From Ideonella sp. (GTDB lineage: Bacteria > Pseudomonadota > Gammaproteobacteria > Burkholderiales > Burkholderiaceae_C), in the NCBI GenBank assembly GCA_015075165.1, contig JABTUY010000002.1, forward strand, positions 372,001 to 436,000: a DNA stretch of 64,000 bases. The letters run 5' to 3'. Below, one piece after another: positions 1 through 9,245 of this stretch; position 1 is the first letter of the stretch; every line of letters begins with the position of its first letter. Made by a program: the position numbers and the translations under genes. The notes beneath the pieces were generated by a model. The model did not search any database. It was not told the DNA's origin and saw only the letters and a program-made list of their open reading frames with translations.

Positions 1-163
1 GCCAGCCTGCAGCCGTTGCACGACCAGCAATGGTCGATCCACGACGGCACGCCGAGTCGCCACGCGGTCAACGAACCGGTGGCTTTTCAACAGTGGCCAG
101 GCGTCGCCGCCGTTCGCGCAACGGTGCGCGCGCTGAACGCCATGCAACACCAGGAGAAACGAG
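1..163. other. Left-edge stretch with no supported gene
   Basis: No protein family is recognisable here in any frame. An open frame runs through the region and into the next gene's shadow frame, but it looks like an effect of high GC. The last bases hold the ribosome binding site AGGAG of the next gene. This may be the end of an upstream gene or a leader region. Confidence 0.4.
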
Positions 164-1516
164 ATGAACGAGACGAGAACGATTCGAGCGCTGCGCCAAC
201 CGGCGCGTGCGCTCACGCTGCAGCAACGCCTGCCGCGCGAGCTGCTGCGGCCGGCCCGGCTGATTCCGCTGGCGATGCTGTCAGCGCTGGCGATCGGTGT
301 GGCGCAGCCAGCGCACGCCGCCGCCTGCACCACCACGATCGGCGGCGTGATGTCGCTCACCGGCTCGCTCGGCGCGCTCGGGCAGGCGATCGCCAAGGGC
401 GCGCAGCTCGGTGTGGCCGACGTCAACGCCGCCGGCGGCACCAACGGCTGCACGCTCGCGCTGTCGCTGTCGGATGACCAGACCAGTCCGTCGGTCGGCG
501 TCGACGCGGCGAAGAAGCTGGTCGACGTGCAGCGCGTGCCGGCGATCATCGGTGCGCTGTCCAGCGGCGTCAGCGCCGCGATCCTCACGTCCGTGACGGC
601 GCCGTCGGGCGTGGTGCAGGTCTCGCCGGCATCGACCTCGCCGACCTTCACCGAGATGGCCGCCGCCGGCAAGGACAACGGCTTCTGGTTCCGCACCGTG
701 CCGTCCGACGCGCTGCAAGGCGTGGCGATGGCGCAGGTGGCGCTCGACGCCGGGCTGAAGCACGTGGCGGTGCTGTACCTGAACAACGCCTACGGCCAGG
801 GTCTGGCCAAGGAGTTCGAGAACGCCTACGCCAAGCTCGGTGGCAAGGTGGCCGGCAGCGTGGTCTACAACCCGAGCCAGCCGTCGTACCGCTCGGAAGT
901 GAACAAGGCGATGGCGGACAAGCCCGACGGCTTGTTCCTGATCGGCTACCCGGGCGACGGCACGACGATCGCGCGCGAGTGGATCAGCTCGGGCGGGCCG
1001 CAGAAGTTCCTGTTCCCCGACGGCCTGTACTCGCAGGACTTCGTCAACGACGTCGGCGCGCAGTACATGAAGAGCGTGCACGGCACGGCGCCGGGCTCGA
1101 CGAAGACGCCGTCGCTGGCGACCTTCCAGACCGAGTTCAAGGCCAAGTACGGCACGCTGCCGACGCAGTCGTACATCACCAACGCGTACGACGCGGTGGT
1201 GATCGTCGCGCTGGCGATCGACGAGGCGAAGTTGCCCGCTGCGACGGCGATCCGCGACGCGATGCGCAAGGTCACCGACCCCAAGGGCGAAAAGGTCTAC
1301 GCCGGCGTCGCGCAGCTGAAGCACGGCCTGCAGCTGCTGAAGCAGGGCAAGACCATCCAGTACGTCGGCGCCACCGGTCCGATCCGCTTCGACGCCAACG
1401 GCGACACCGTGGCGCCGATGACCGTCTGGAGCGTCAAGAACGGCGAGCTCGAGCAGCTGGAGATGATGAGCACCGAGCGCATCGCGCAGATCGACGACAA
1501 GATCGGCATGAAGTAG
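164..1516 (+). CDS. Branched-chain/amide-type ABC transporter, periplasmic substrate-binding protein
   Basis: This 450-residue protein is a periplasmic binding protein of the LivJ/LivK (type 1, Peripla_BP_6) family. It captures a small ligand and delivers it to the LivHMGF-type importer encoded next. A basic N-terminal region and a hydrophobic stretch (about residues 33-50) end in a signal-peptidase-like site AHA|A near residue 52. The mature protein begins with the typical strand and loop GGVMSLTGSLGALG, and later shows VAVLYLNNAYGQG. The ATG is preceded by AGGAG at good spacing. livG follows after only 17 bp, so the genes form one operon. The ligand cannot be told from sequence: branched-chain amino acids, urea/amides and aromatic acids are all served by this family. 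Confidence 0.9.
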   Translation: MNETRTIRALRQPARALTLQQRLPRELLRPARLIPLAMLSALAIGVAQPAHAAACTTTIGGVMSLTGSLGALGQAIAKGAQLGVADVNAAGGTNGCTLALSLSDDQTSPSVGVDAAKKLVDVQRVPAIIGALSSGVSAAILTSVTAPSGVVQVSPASTSPTFTEMAAAGKDNGFWFRTVPSDALQGVAMAQVALDAGLKHVAVLYLNNAYGQGLAKEFENAYAKLGGKVAGSVVYNPSQPSYRSEVNKAMADKPDGLFLIGYPGDGTTIAREWISSGGPQKFLFPDGLYSQDFVNDVGAQYMKSVHGTAPGSTKTPSLATFQTEFKAKYGTLPTQSYITNAYDAVVIVALAIDEAKLPAATAIRDAMRKVTDPKGEKVYAGVAQLKHGLQLLKQGKTIQYVGATGPIRFDANGDTVAPMTVWSVKNGELEQLEMMSTERIAQIDDKIGMK

Positions 1517-1533
1517 CGCGAAGGGGCCCGGCC

Positions 1534-2396
1534 GTGCTCGAGGTGCGCCACCTGGTCAAGCGCTTCGGCGGCCTGCGCGCCGTCGACGACGTGTCGTTCG
1601 CGCTGCGCGAGGGCACGATCACCGGGCTGATCGGGCCCAACGGCGCCGGCAAGACGACGCTGTTCGACACCATCGCCGGCGTGCACGCGCCGAGCGCCGG
1701 CGAGATCCGCTTTCGCGGCCGGCGCGTCGGTGGGCTCGCGACGCACCGCATCTTCCACCGCGGGCTGGTGCGCACGTTCCAGATCCCGCGGCCGTTCGCC
1801 GAGATGACCGTGCTCGAGAACGCGATGCTGGTGCCGGCGGGCCAGGCCGGCGAGCGCTTCTGGAACAACTGGTTCGCGCGCGGCCGCGTGCGCGCGCAGG
1901 AGCGCGCGCACCGCGAACGCGCGCAGGCGGTGCTGGCGTTCGTCGGCCTCGATCGGCTGGCCGGCGCGCATGCGAAGAGCTTGTCGGGCGGGCAGCAGAA
2001 GCTGCTCGAGCTGGCGCGCGTGCTGATGTCCGAGCCGAAGCTGATCCTGCTCGACGAGCCCGGCGCCGGCGTCAACCCGACGCTGCTGCTGACGATCGTC
2101 GACAAGCTGCGCGAGCTGAACGCGCGCGGCATCACCTTCCTGGTGATCGAGCACAACATGGACCTGGTGATGAACCTGTGCAACCCGATCCTCGTGATGG
2201 CGCAGGGCAAGCTGCTGATGGAAGGCGCGCCGGACGCCGTGCGCCGCGATCCGCGCGTTTTGGAAGCCTACCTCGGCGGCGCCGGAGGCGCCGCCGAGGT
2301 AGGCCTGCGGCCGAACGTGGGCACCCCCTGCCCCCCGCCCGGCGGGGGTTCCAGTTCGAATGACGCCCGGGCCGCTGCGCGGCCCTCTGGAACGCC

Positions 2397-2400
<4 letters not shown>
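1534..2400 (+). CDS. livG: Branched-chain amino acid-type ABC transporter ATP-binding protein LivG, with C-terminal extension
   Basis: This 288-residue cytoplasmic ATPase powers the importer with LivF. Walker A GPNGAGKTT lies at about residues 34-42, followed by the signature LSGGQQ, Walker B LILLDEP and the H-loop VIEHNMDLV. The GTG start was chosen because it sits 17 bp after the preceding stop and gives the normal N-terminus. LivG proteins normally end just after the motif EAYLG. Here about 39 more residues (from about 250) follow, rich in Gly, Pro and Ala. They are encoded by an 18-bp perfect inverted repeat and GC-rich intergenic-type sequence. The stop overlaps the livF start (ATGA), so coupling to livF is kept despite the extension, which looks like added DNA rather than a domain. 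Confidence 0.88.
2266..2304. repeat. Perfect 18-bp inverted repeat at the end of livG
   Basis: The arms GCCTACCTCGGCGGCGCC (2266-2283) and their exact complement (2287-2304) flank a 3-base loop, GGA. The left arm encodes the usual LivG C-terminus (AYLGGA). The right arm is an inverted copy that removes the expected stop and opens the C-terminal extension. In RNA this would be a very stable stem about 90 bases upstream of the livF start. No U-run follows, so it is not a classical terminator. Confidence 0.85.
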
Positions 2401-3124
<724 letters not shown>

Positions 3125-3128
<4 letters not shown>

Positions 3129-3259
3129 CATTGGGCGACTTGGGTCGGCCGAATGCCGAACAGAGCGGTGCCATCCAAGCAGCCACCGCGGATCCGGCTC
3201 TGCCGGTCCGCTGGTGGCGCCCCCTTGAGGGGGAGGCGCCGAAGGCGCATCGGGGGTGA
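3125..3259 (+). other. Bridging mini-ORF between livF and livH (44 codons)
   Basis: The ATG overlaps the livF stop (ATGA, 3125-3128) and the TGA overlaps the GTG start of livH (GTGA, 3256-3259). The distal two thirds of the frame lies inside an intergenic repeat. The peptide starts MTLGDLGRPNAEQ and resembles no family known to me. Both 4-base overlaps are seen directly. That the ORF serves translational coupling rather than making a functional peptide is inference. Confidence 0.45.
3182..3258 (+). repeat. Intergenic GC-rich repeat, copy A
   Basis: One of five copies of the same roughly 80-bp element in this window, here in plus orientation. It contains the blocks GATCCGGCT...GCCGGTCCGCTGGTGGCGCCCC, then a C-run/TTGA/G-run hairpin, GGCGCCGAAGGCGCATC and a terminal CGGGGGTG. 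The terminal GTG is the first possible start codon of livH. Copies B (16184-16266) and D (31384-31464) are in inverted orientation, C (19972-20050) is direct, and E (47427-47473) is a partial inverted copy. Confidence 0.8.
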
Positions 3260-4155
3260 GCGTGTTCGCGCAGTACATCGCCGACGGCATCGTCACCGGC
3301 TCCACCTTGGCGCTCGGCGCGATCGGCCTGACGCTGACCTACAACACCCTGCGCTTCGCGAACTTCGCGCACGGTGAGTTCCTGACCTTCGGCGCGTACT
3401 TCGCGCTGCTGTTCGCCGGCACGTTCGCCGGCACGCAGACCTTCGGCACGCTGACGTTCGGCGCCGGCTTCCTGGTGGCGATTGCCGCGGCGGCGGCGTG
3501 CACCGCGGTGGTCGCGCTGGTGCTCGACTGGCTGCTGTTTCGCCCGCTGCGCAAGAGCGACATCGCGGTGACCCTGGTGATCGCATCGTTCGGCGCCTCG
3601 CTGATGCTGCGCAACGTCGTCGTCTTCGCGTGGGGGCCGCAGCCGCAGTACTACTCGCGCAGCATCTCGATCGCCAGCGAAATCATGCCCGGCGTGCGCA
3701 TGACCGCCGACGAGCTGTTCGTCGTCGCGCTGGCGCTGGTGCTGATGCTGGCGCTGCACCTGTTCCTGTCGCGCACGCGGCTGGGCAAGGCGATGCGCGC
3801 GGTGTCCGACGACCCGGCGCTGGCGCGCGTCACCGGCATCGACGTGCGCGGCGTGATCCGCGCCACCTGGATCATCGGCGGCGCGCTGGCCGCGGTGGCC
3901 GGCGTGCTGTTCGGCCTCACCGTACAGGTGCTGCCCGAGATGGGCGCGACGCTGATCCTGCCGATGTTCGCCGCCGCGATCCTGGGCGGCGTCGGCAGCA
4001 TCTACGGCGCGGTGCTCGGCGCGCTGATCATCGGGCTGGCGCCGTCGGTGTCGGTGGCGTGGATCGGGCCGGCGTACAAGCCGGGCGTCGCCTTCGTGCT
4101 GATGCTGCTGGCGCTGCTGTTCTTCCCGCGCGGGCTGCTCGGCGAGCGGAGGTAG
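3256..4155 (+). CDS. livH: Branched-chain amino acid-type ABC transporter permease LivH
   Basis: This is an integral inner-membrane permease of 299 residues with about eight hydrophobic segments. It has the family landmarks NTLRFANFAHGEFLTFGAYFA near the N-terminus and AAILGGVGSIYGAVLGALIIG near the C-terminus. With LivM it forms the transport channel driven by LivG/LivF. The GTG at 3256 is contributed by the end of repeat copy A and overlaps the stop of the bridging mini-ORF. The next in-frame GTG (3262) would remove only two residues and may be the ancestral start. livM follows 5 bp after the stop. Confidence 0.9.
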   Translation: MSVFAQYIADGIVTGSTLALGAIGLTLTYNTLRFANFAHGEFLTFGAYFALLFAGTFAGTQTFGTLTFGAGFLVAIAAAAACTAVVALVLDWLLFRPLRKSDIAVTLVIASFGASLMLRNVVVFAWGPQPQYYSRSISIASEIMPGVRMTADELFVVALALVLMLALHLFLSRTRLGKAMRAVSDDPALARVTGIDVRGVIRATWIIGGALAAVAGVLFGLTVQVLPEMGATLILPMFAAAILGGVGSIYGAVLGALIIGLAPSVSVAWIGPAYKPGVAFVLMLLALLFFPRGLLGERR

Positions 4156-4160
4156 CCGCG

Positions 4161-5159
4161 ATGCTCGACTACCTCGTCTTCTTCGCGATCCAGGCGTCGA
4201 TCTTCGCCGTCGTCTGCCTCGGGCTGAACCTGCAATGGGGCTACACCGGGCTGTTCAACATCGGCGTCTCCGGCTTCTTTCTCGTCGGCGCGTACACGTT
4301 CCCGATCCTGTGCGGCCCGCCATACGCCGGCCACCTCGGCGGCTTCGGCCTGCCGTTCGGCGTGGGGCTGGCCGGTGCGCTCGTCGCCTCGGCGGTGGTG
4401 GCGTTCGTCGTCGGCATCCCGACGCTGCGGCTGCGCGAAGACTACCTTGCGATCGTCACGATCGGCATCGGTACCGTGCTGCAGCTGGTGGCGCTGAACG
4501 CGGCGTGGCTCACCAACGGCAGCCAGGGCATGCCGAGCATCCCGCGGCCGCTGGGCGGCTGGCCCGGCCCCGGCGCGGGCCGCAACCTGCTGATGCTGGC
4601 GATCACCGCCGGAACCGTGCTCGTCGTCTATGCGGCGCTCGAGGCGATGGTGCGCTCGCCGTGGGGCCGCGTGCTGAAGGCCATCCGCGAGGACGAGACC
4701 GCGGCGGCCTCGCTCGGCAAGAACGCGTTCGCGTTCCGCATGCAGGCGTTCGTGATCGGCTCGGCGATCATGGGCCTGGGCGGCGCGCTGTACGCGAGCT
4801 TCATCGGCTTCGTCAGCCCCGTGGACTTCCTGCCGATCGTCACGTTCCAGGTGTGGGCGATGCTGATCGTCGGCGGCAGCGGCAACAACAAGGGCGCCGT
4901 GCTCGGCGCCGTGCTGATGTGGGCGGTGTGGTCGGCCAGCGGCAGCGCGGCCAAGGCCCTGCTGCCGACCGACCTGCAGGTCAAGGGCGGCGCGGCGCAG
5001 ATCATCCTGATCGGCTTCGTGCTGATGCTGACGCTGGTGCTGCGCCCGCGCGGCCTGATCGGCGAGGAGGCGGTGGTGTCGCGCGAGGCCCAGGTGGTGG
5101 CGGTCGATAGGGAAGGGCAATCTTCAAAATCTATTGATTCAAATGAATCAATAGCATAG
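4161..5159 (+). CDS. livM: Branched-chain amino acid-type ABC transporter permease LivM
   Basis: This second membrane subunit has 332 residues and multiple hydrophobic helices, with the family motifs [24 protein letters not shown] and [16 protein letters not shown] and an ALR-type end (RPRGLIGEE). The ATG is preceded by GGAGG. The last roughly 25 residues after the usual RPRGLIGEE end are atypical. Their final codons, encoding [10 protein letters not shown], are formed by the AT-rich palindrome that probably belongs to the control region of the next gene. The livM 3' end and the ahpC promoter region therefore overlap. Confidence 0.9.
   Translation: MLDYLVFFAIQASIFAVVCLGLNLQWGYTGLFNIGVSGFFLVGAYTFPILCGPPYAGHLGGFGLPFGVGLAGALVASAVVAFVVGIPTLRLREDYLAIVTIGIGTVLQLVALNAAWLTNGSQGMPSIPRPLGGWPGPGAGRNLLMLAITAGTVLVVYAALEAMVRSPWGRVLKAIREDETAAASLGKNAFAFRMQAFVIGSAIMGLGGALYASFIGFVSPVDFLPIVTFQVWAMLIVGGSGNNKGAVLGAVLMWAVWSASGSAAKALLPTDLQVKGGAAQIILIGFVLMLTLVLRPRGLIGEEAVVSREAQVVAVDREGQSSKSIDSNESIA
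5131..5154. promoter_or_regulatory. Perfect 10-bp dyad upstream of ahpC (candidate OxyR/LysR-type operator)
   Basis: The arms CTATTGATTC (5131-5140) and GAATCAATAG (5145-5154) are exact reverse complements around AAAT, with about 30% GC inside about 70% GC DNA. A possible -10 element GATAAT follows at 5166-5171, and the ahpC start is at 5221. The outer CTAT/ATAG tetramers recall OxyR half-sites, but their spacing differs from the E. coli arrangement. A LysR-family activator of ahpC is the best guess; a weak terminator stem for livM is the alternative, although no T-run follows. Confidence 0.5.
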
Positions 5160-5220
5160 TGGTTGGATAATGCGGACATGCCGGTTCTCCGGCACCCCTC
5201 GCAACCCGACGAAAGCGCAT

Positions 5221-5784
5221 ATGTCCATCATCAACACCCAGGTCAAGCCGTTCAAGGCCACCGCGTACCACAACGGCAAGTTCATCGAGGTCACCGAGCA
5301 GTCGCTCAAGGGCAAGTGGAGCGTGTTCTGCTTCTACCCGGCCGACTTCACCTTCGTCTGCCCGACCGAGCTCGAAGACCTGGCCGAGCAATACCCGCAG
5401 TTCAAGGATCTCGGCGTCGAGGTCTACGGCATCTCCACCGACACGCACTTCGCGCACAAGGCGTGGCACGACACGTCCGATGCGATCAAGAAGGTGCGCT
5501 ACCCGCTGATCGGCGACCCCACCGGCACGATCACGCGCAACTTCGACGTGATGATCGAGGAAGAGGGACTGGCGCTGCGCGGCACCTTCTTGATCAACCC
5601 CGACGGCGTGGTCAAGACCGCCGAGATCCACGACAACGGCATCGGCCGCGACGCCGGCGAACTGCTGCGCAAGGTGTTGGCCGCGCAGTACGTGGCCAGG
5701 CACCCCGGCGAGGTGTGCCCGGCCAAGTGGCGCGAAGGCGCGCAGACGCTGACGCCGTCGCTCGACCTGGTCGGCAAGATCTGA
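5221..5784 (+). CDS. ahpC: Alkyl hydroperoxide reductase subunit C (typical 2-Cys peroxiredoxin)
   Basis: This 187-residue cytosolic peroxiredoxin reduces hydrogen peroxide and organic peroxides. The peroxidatic cysteine is C47 in DFTFVCPTE and the resolving cysteine is C166 in GEVCPAKW, as in E. coli AhpC, whose length it matches. The ATG at 5221 gives the standard N-terminus [11 protein letters not shown]; an upstream in-frame ATG at 5170 would add 17 atypical residues across the promoter region. Its reductase AhpF is encoded 127 bp downstream. Expression is probably peroxide-induced through the dyad at 5131-5154. Confidence 0.97.
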   Translation: MSIINTQVKPFKATAYHNGKFIEVTEQSLKGKWSVFCFYPADFTFVCPTELEDLAEQYPQFKDLGVEVYGISTDTHFAHKAWHDTSDAIKKVRYPLIGDPTGTITRNFDVMIEEEGLALRGTFLINPDGVVKTAEIHDNGIGRDAGELLRKVLAAQYVARHPGEVCPAKWREGAQTLTPSLDLVGKI

Positions 5785-5911
5785 AGCGGCCGCAGCCGGC
5801 GCACCCAGCCGGCCCGCGCAGCGCCGCGCGAGCCCGTGCATGCGCGCCCGCGCCCGATCGCGCGGGCCCGTGCCGGCGGAGCATTCCCCACGAGATCAAG
5901 CGGAGCACACC

Positions 5912-7495
5912 ATGTTGGATTCGAACCTGCGCGACCAGCTGCGCGCGCACCTCGCGCGCGTGACGCAGCCGATCGTCATCGTCGCCTCGCTCGACGCCGG
6001 CGCCGCGTCGGCGCAGATGCGCGAGCTGCTGACGCAGATCGCCGAGTTGAGCGAGCGCATCGAGCTGCGCTTCGACGGCGAGCATGCGCGCCGGCCGTCG
6101 TTCTCGATCACCCGCGCCGGCACCGAGATGGGCCTGCGCTTCGCGGCGGTGCCGCTGGGGCACGAGTTCACGTCGCTGGTGCTGGCGCTGTTGCAGGCCG
6201 GCGGCGTGGCGCCGAAGGTCGATGCCGAGGTGGTCGAGCAGATCCGCTCGCTCGACGGCAACTTCGAGTTCGAGACCTGGATGTCGCTGACCTGCCACAA
6301 CTGCCCCGATGTCGTGCAGGCGCTGAATCTGATGGCGGTGCTGAACCCGCGCATCCGCCACACCGCGATCGACGGCGCGCTGTTCCAGGCCGAGGTGCAG
6401 CAGCGCCAGATCATGGCCGTGCCGATGGTGATGCTCAACGGCCAGCCGTTCGGCTCGGGCCGCATGGAGATCGGCGAGATCCTGACCAAGGTCGACCGCG
6501 GCGCCGCGGCGCGCGACGCAGCTCGCCTGGCGGGCAAGCCGGTGTTCGACGTGCTGGTGGTCGGCGGCGGCCCGGCCGGCGCCGCGGCCGCGGTGTACGC
6601 CGCGCGCAAGGGCATCAAGACCGGCATCGTCGCCGAGCGCTTCGGCGGCCAGACGCTCGATACGCTGGGCATCGAGAACTACATCTCGGTGTCGCACACC
6701 ACCGGCCCGCAGTTCGCCGCCGCGCTCGAGCAGCACGCGCGCGAGTACGGCGTCGACATCATCAGCGGCCAGCGCGTGCGCGCGCTCGAGCCGGCCCGCG
6801 GGCCCGGTGTGCCGGCCACCGTGGTGCTGGACAACGGTGCCGAGCTGAGGGCGCGCAGTGTCGTGCTCGCACCGGGTGCGCGCTGGCGCGAGGTGGGCGT
6901 GCCGGGCGAGCAGCAATACCGCAACAAGGGCGTGGCGTACTGCCCGCACTGCGACGGGCCGCTGTTCAAGGGCCGGCCGGTGGCGGTGATCGGCGGCGGC
7001 AACTCAGGTGTCGAAGCGGCGATCGATCTGGCCGGCATCGCGTCGCACGTGACGCTGGTGGAGTTCGCGCCGCAGCTCAAGGCCGATGCGGTGCTGGTGC
7101 GCAAGCTCGAGAGCCTGTCGAACGTGGCGATCGTGCGCAATGCGAAGACCACCGAGATCACCGGCGACGGCCAGCGCGTCGATGGCCTGCGCTACGTCGA
7201 CCGCGCCGGCGGCGCGGTGCACGAGGTGCCGGTGAGCGGCGTGTTCGTGCAGATCGGCCTGGTGCCGAACACCGAATGGCTGCGCGGCGCGGTGGAGCTG
7301 TCGTCGCACGGCGAGATCGTGGTCGATGCGCGCGGCGCCACCACGGCGAGCGGCGTGTTCGCCGCCGGCGATGCCACCACCGTGCCGTACAAGCAGATCG
7401 TGGTCGCTGCGGGCGAGGGCTCGAAGGCGGCGCTGTCGGCGTTCGATCACCTGATCCGCGAGCCGGCCCCCGAGCCGGCCCATGCGCCGGACTGA
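5912..7495 (+). CDS. ahpF: Alkyl hydroperoxide reductase subunit F (NADH:peroxiredoxin reductase)
   Basis: This 527-residue flavoprotein passes electrons from NADH to AhpC. The N-terminal tandem-thioredoxin-fold domain carries the disulfide C128-H-N-C131. The FAD-binding [10 protein letters not shown] is at about 218-227, the second redox centre C344-P-H-C347 lies in the thioredoxin-reductase-like part, the NAD-binding [10 protein letters not shown] follows, and the C-terminal FAD motif is VFAAGDATT. Cysteine positions agree with E. coli AhpF within one residue. The ATG at 5912 follows AGCGGAG and gives the family N-terminus [10 protein letters not shown]; an in-frame ATG at 5840 would add 24 low-complexity residues. 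Confidence 0.96.
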   Translation: MLDSNLRDQLRAHLARVTQPIVIVASLDAGAASAQMRELLTQIAELSERIELRFDGEHARRPSFSITRAGTEMGLRFAAVPLGHEFTSLVLALLQAGGVAPKVDAEVVEQIRSLDGNFEFETWMSLTCHNCPDVVQALNLMAVLNPRIRHTAIDGALFQAEVQQRQIMAVPMVMLNGQPFGSGRMEIGEILTKVDRGAAARDAARLAGKPVFDVLVVGGGPAGAAAAVYAARKGIKTGIVAERFGGQTLDTLGIENYISVSHTTGPQFAAALEQHAREYGVDIISGQRVRALEPARGPGVPATVVLDNGAELRARSVVLAPGARWREVGVPGEQQYRNKGVAYCPHCDGPLFKGRPVAVIGGGNSGVEAAIDLAGIASHVTLVEFAPQLKADAVLVRKLESLSNVAIVRNAKTTEITGDGQRVDGLRYVDRAGGAVHEVPVSGVFVQIGLVPNTEWLRGAVELSSHGEIVVDARGATTASGVFAAGDATTVPYKQIVVAAGEGSKAALSAFDHLIREPAPEPAHAPD

Positions 7496-7511
7496 CCGGT
7501 CGACAGCGGCG

Positions 7512-7736
7512 CTACGGCTGCTGCCGCCGGTCGACGCGCAGCACCACGTGCTCGGCGGTCACCTGCCGGCCCACCTGCTCGAGCGACACCGGGCGCGGCC
7601 GGCCGTGGGCGTCGAGCGTCTGGTCGCCGATCTCCACCAGCGAGCCGATGCGCACCTGGTAGAAGCCGGGCACGCGCAATGCGTCGGGGTTGTGGCGACT
7701 GCGCCGCTCCCTGAATCGATCGGTCTGTCTGTGCAT
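7512..7736 (-). CDS. Small hypothetical protein
   Basis: This is a 74-residue open frame on the minus strand, facing ahpF. The ATG at 7736 was chosen because AGGATGGAG lies just upstream; a longer frame to 7832 has no better support. The product is soluble and charged, with a likely structured core FYQVRIGSLVEIG. I do not recognise a family. It ends 16 bp from the ahpF stop, so the two are convergent. It could be spurious, but the good ribosome binding site favours a real gene. Confidence 0.45.
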   Translation of the reverse strand: MHRQTDRFRERRSRHNPDALRVPGFYQVRIGSLVEIGDQTLDAHGRPRPVSLEQVGRQVTAEHVVLRVDRRQQP

Positions 7737-7939
7737 GCTCCATCCTGTGTCGCGCCGCGCGCGCATCGCTGGCGAAGGCGCGGCCCGGCTGCCGCCGAGC
7801 ACGGCAGCAGCATCCGCCACGCCGTGAACCACGCGGTGCGAAGACCCTGGCGATCGAGTCAGCGGCCGCGTCGCCGGGTTCGACCGCGTTGCGCCCGCGG
7901 TGTTCCGTGCGGCCGGTGCGCGGGTCGATCAGACGCGCC

Positions 7940-8410
7940 TCAGCCGCGCGAGCCCGGTGGCGCCTTGACGACGCGCGCGGTGCCGCCGGTGGTGACGATG
8001 ATCACCTGGTCGCCGGCATTGATCGGCTCGCTGCCCTGGGCCTGAACGATCGCGCGGCGCTCGCCGTTGCGCAGTTGCACCAGGATCTCGACCGCCTGCT
8101 CGCGCGTGGCGCCGCGCTCGATCATGTTGCCGGCCACGCCGCCGGCCACCGCGCCGAGCACGCCGCCGACGATCGCGCCCTTGCCCTTGCCGACCGTCGA
8201 GCCGGCGACGCCGCCGACCACGCCGCCGGCGGCCGCACCGACGCCGCTTTGCGTGCCGTCGACCGTGACGGCGCGCGTCGACAGCACGACGCCGTCGAGC
8301 ACGTTGGACATGCGCTGCGCGTCTTCACGCTTGATCACGTCGGGGCTGGTGGTCGAACAGCCGGCCAGCACGAAGGCCAGCGCGGCGAAGGCGATCGCGG
8401 TGCGCTTCAT
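7940..8410 (-). CDS. Glycine-zipper outer-membrane lipoprotein, SlyB/Pcp-like
   Basis: This 156-residue protein has a lipoprotein signal peptide: basic start MKRTAIAF, hydrophobic core and lipobox LAGC with Cys18 as the expected lipidated residue. The middle is an alanine/glycine-rich segment (about 58-102) with repeating GxxxG-type zipper motifs such as GGVVGGVAG and GGVLGAVAGGVAG, typical of the Rick_17kDa/SlyB group. The C-terminal part (ILVQLRNGERRAIVQ) resembles the SlyB-type beta domain. It is probably anchored in the outer membrane and has an envelope-integrity role. It is transcribed alone on the minus strand. Confidence 0.8.
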   Translation of the reverse strand: MKRTAIAFAALAFVLAGCSTTSPDVIKREDAQRMSNVLDGVVLSTRAVTVDGTQSGVGAAAGGVVGGVAGSTVGKGKGAIVGGVLGAVAGGVAGNMIERGATREQAVEILVQLRNGERRAIVQAQGSEPINAGDQVIIVTTGGTARVVKAPPGSRG

Positions 8411-8513
8411 CGGAAAGCTCCTGGGTCGAATCGGGACACCGCGACGAAGCGGCGGCCATGCGGCTTCGATGATACGCGCGCGGCACTGCCTGGCACGCCC
8501 GCCGCATCGACGG

Positions 8514-9077
8514 CTAGGCGTGCAACCGGCTCGAGCGCGGCACGCTGGCGAGCAGGAACTCCATCTGGTCGGCCAGGATGCGGCGGCCGCGCAGGATCAT
8601 GTCCTCGTGTAGATTGGGCACGTAGGGCAGGTAGACCATGCTCATGCCCACCTCTTCGGGCAGGCGGTTACCCTTGCGGCCGTTGCAGCCGCGGCAGGCA
8701 GTGACGCAGTTCATCCAGCTGTCGCTCCCGCCGCGCGACAGCGGCACCACGTGCTCGCGCGTGAGCAGGTCGAAGCCGAAGCGCCGGCAGCAATACGCGC
8801 AGACATGGCGGTCGCGGTTGAACAGCTTCGGGTTGGTCAGCGCCGGCACCGTTCGCCAGGCGCGGCTCGGCACCGCGCCCTTCACCGCGATGATCGGGTG
8901 CACGTCGATGCGCGACTGCAGCCCGGTGGTGCGCTGGATGCCGCCGCGCAGCACGTGGAACGCGCGGCCCAGCGTCCAGGCCACGCCATCGCTGGCGTAC
9001 AGGATGGCCGCCTCGCGCGGCGAGATCCACGCCTGCGGGCGCCCCGACACATCGAGTTGCAGCACATCCACGGCCAA
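8514..9077 (-). CDS. HNH endonuclease family protein
   Basis: This 187-residue protein has an HNH nuclease fold in its C-terminal half: a zinc knuckle CAYCCRRFG, the core REHVVPLSRGGSDSWMNCV with the first catalytic His, and a second Cys pair CRGCNGRKGNR. The N-terminal part (about 1-80) is typical of stand-alone chromosomal HNH proteins that are common in proteobacteria and have no assigned role. No phage, intein or restriction genes are adjacent, so a link to a mobile element is not supported. The ATG at 9077 gives MAVDVLQLDVSGRPQAW. Confidence 0.8.
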   Translation of the reverse strand: MAVDVLQLDVSGRPQAWISPREAAILYASDGVAWTLGRAFHVLRGGIQRTTGLQSRIDVHPIIAVKGAVPSRAWRTVPALTNPKLFNRDRHVCAYCCRRFGFDLLTREHVVPLSRGGSDSWMNCVTACRGCNGRKGNRLPEEVGMSMVYLPYVPNLHEDMILRGRRILADQMEFLLASVPRSSRLHA

Positions 9078-9245
9078 CGACAGCCTCTGCCGGAAAACGC
9101 AACGTCGCTAGCGTAGCACTCCGGCGGCGCGTACCGAGTGCGAGCCTTCGGCTCGCGCGCGCTGTGATGGATCACGCCGCAGGCGGCGCGTGCGATGGGC
9201 GCAGACGGCGCGTGGCGCAACGCGCGCCGATGGCCGCCTGGGGCG

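Noticed and set aside
5131-5154. FNR/Anr box in the ahpC dyad
   Set aside because: TTGAT and ATCAA are present but separated by 8 bases instead of the required 4.
8514-9077. HNH nuclease as a sign of a phage or homing element
   Set aside because: No integrase, terminase, intein or att-like repeats nearby; composition matches the surroundings.
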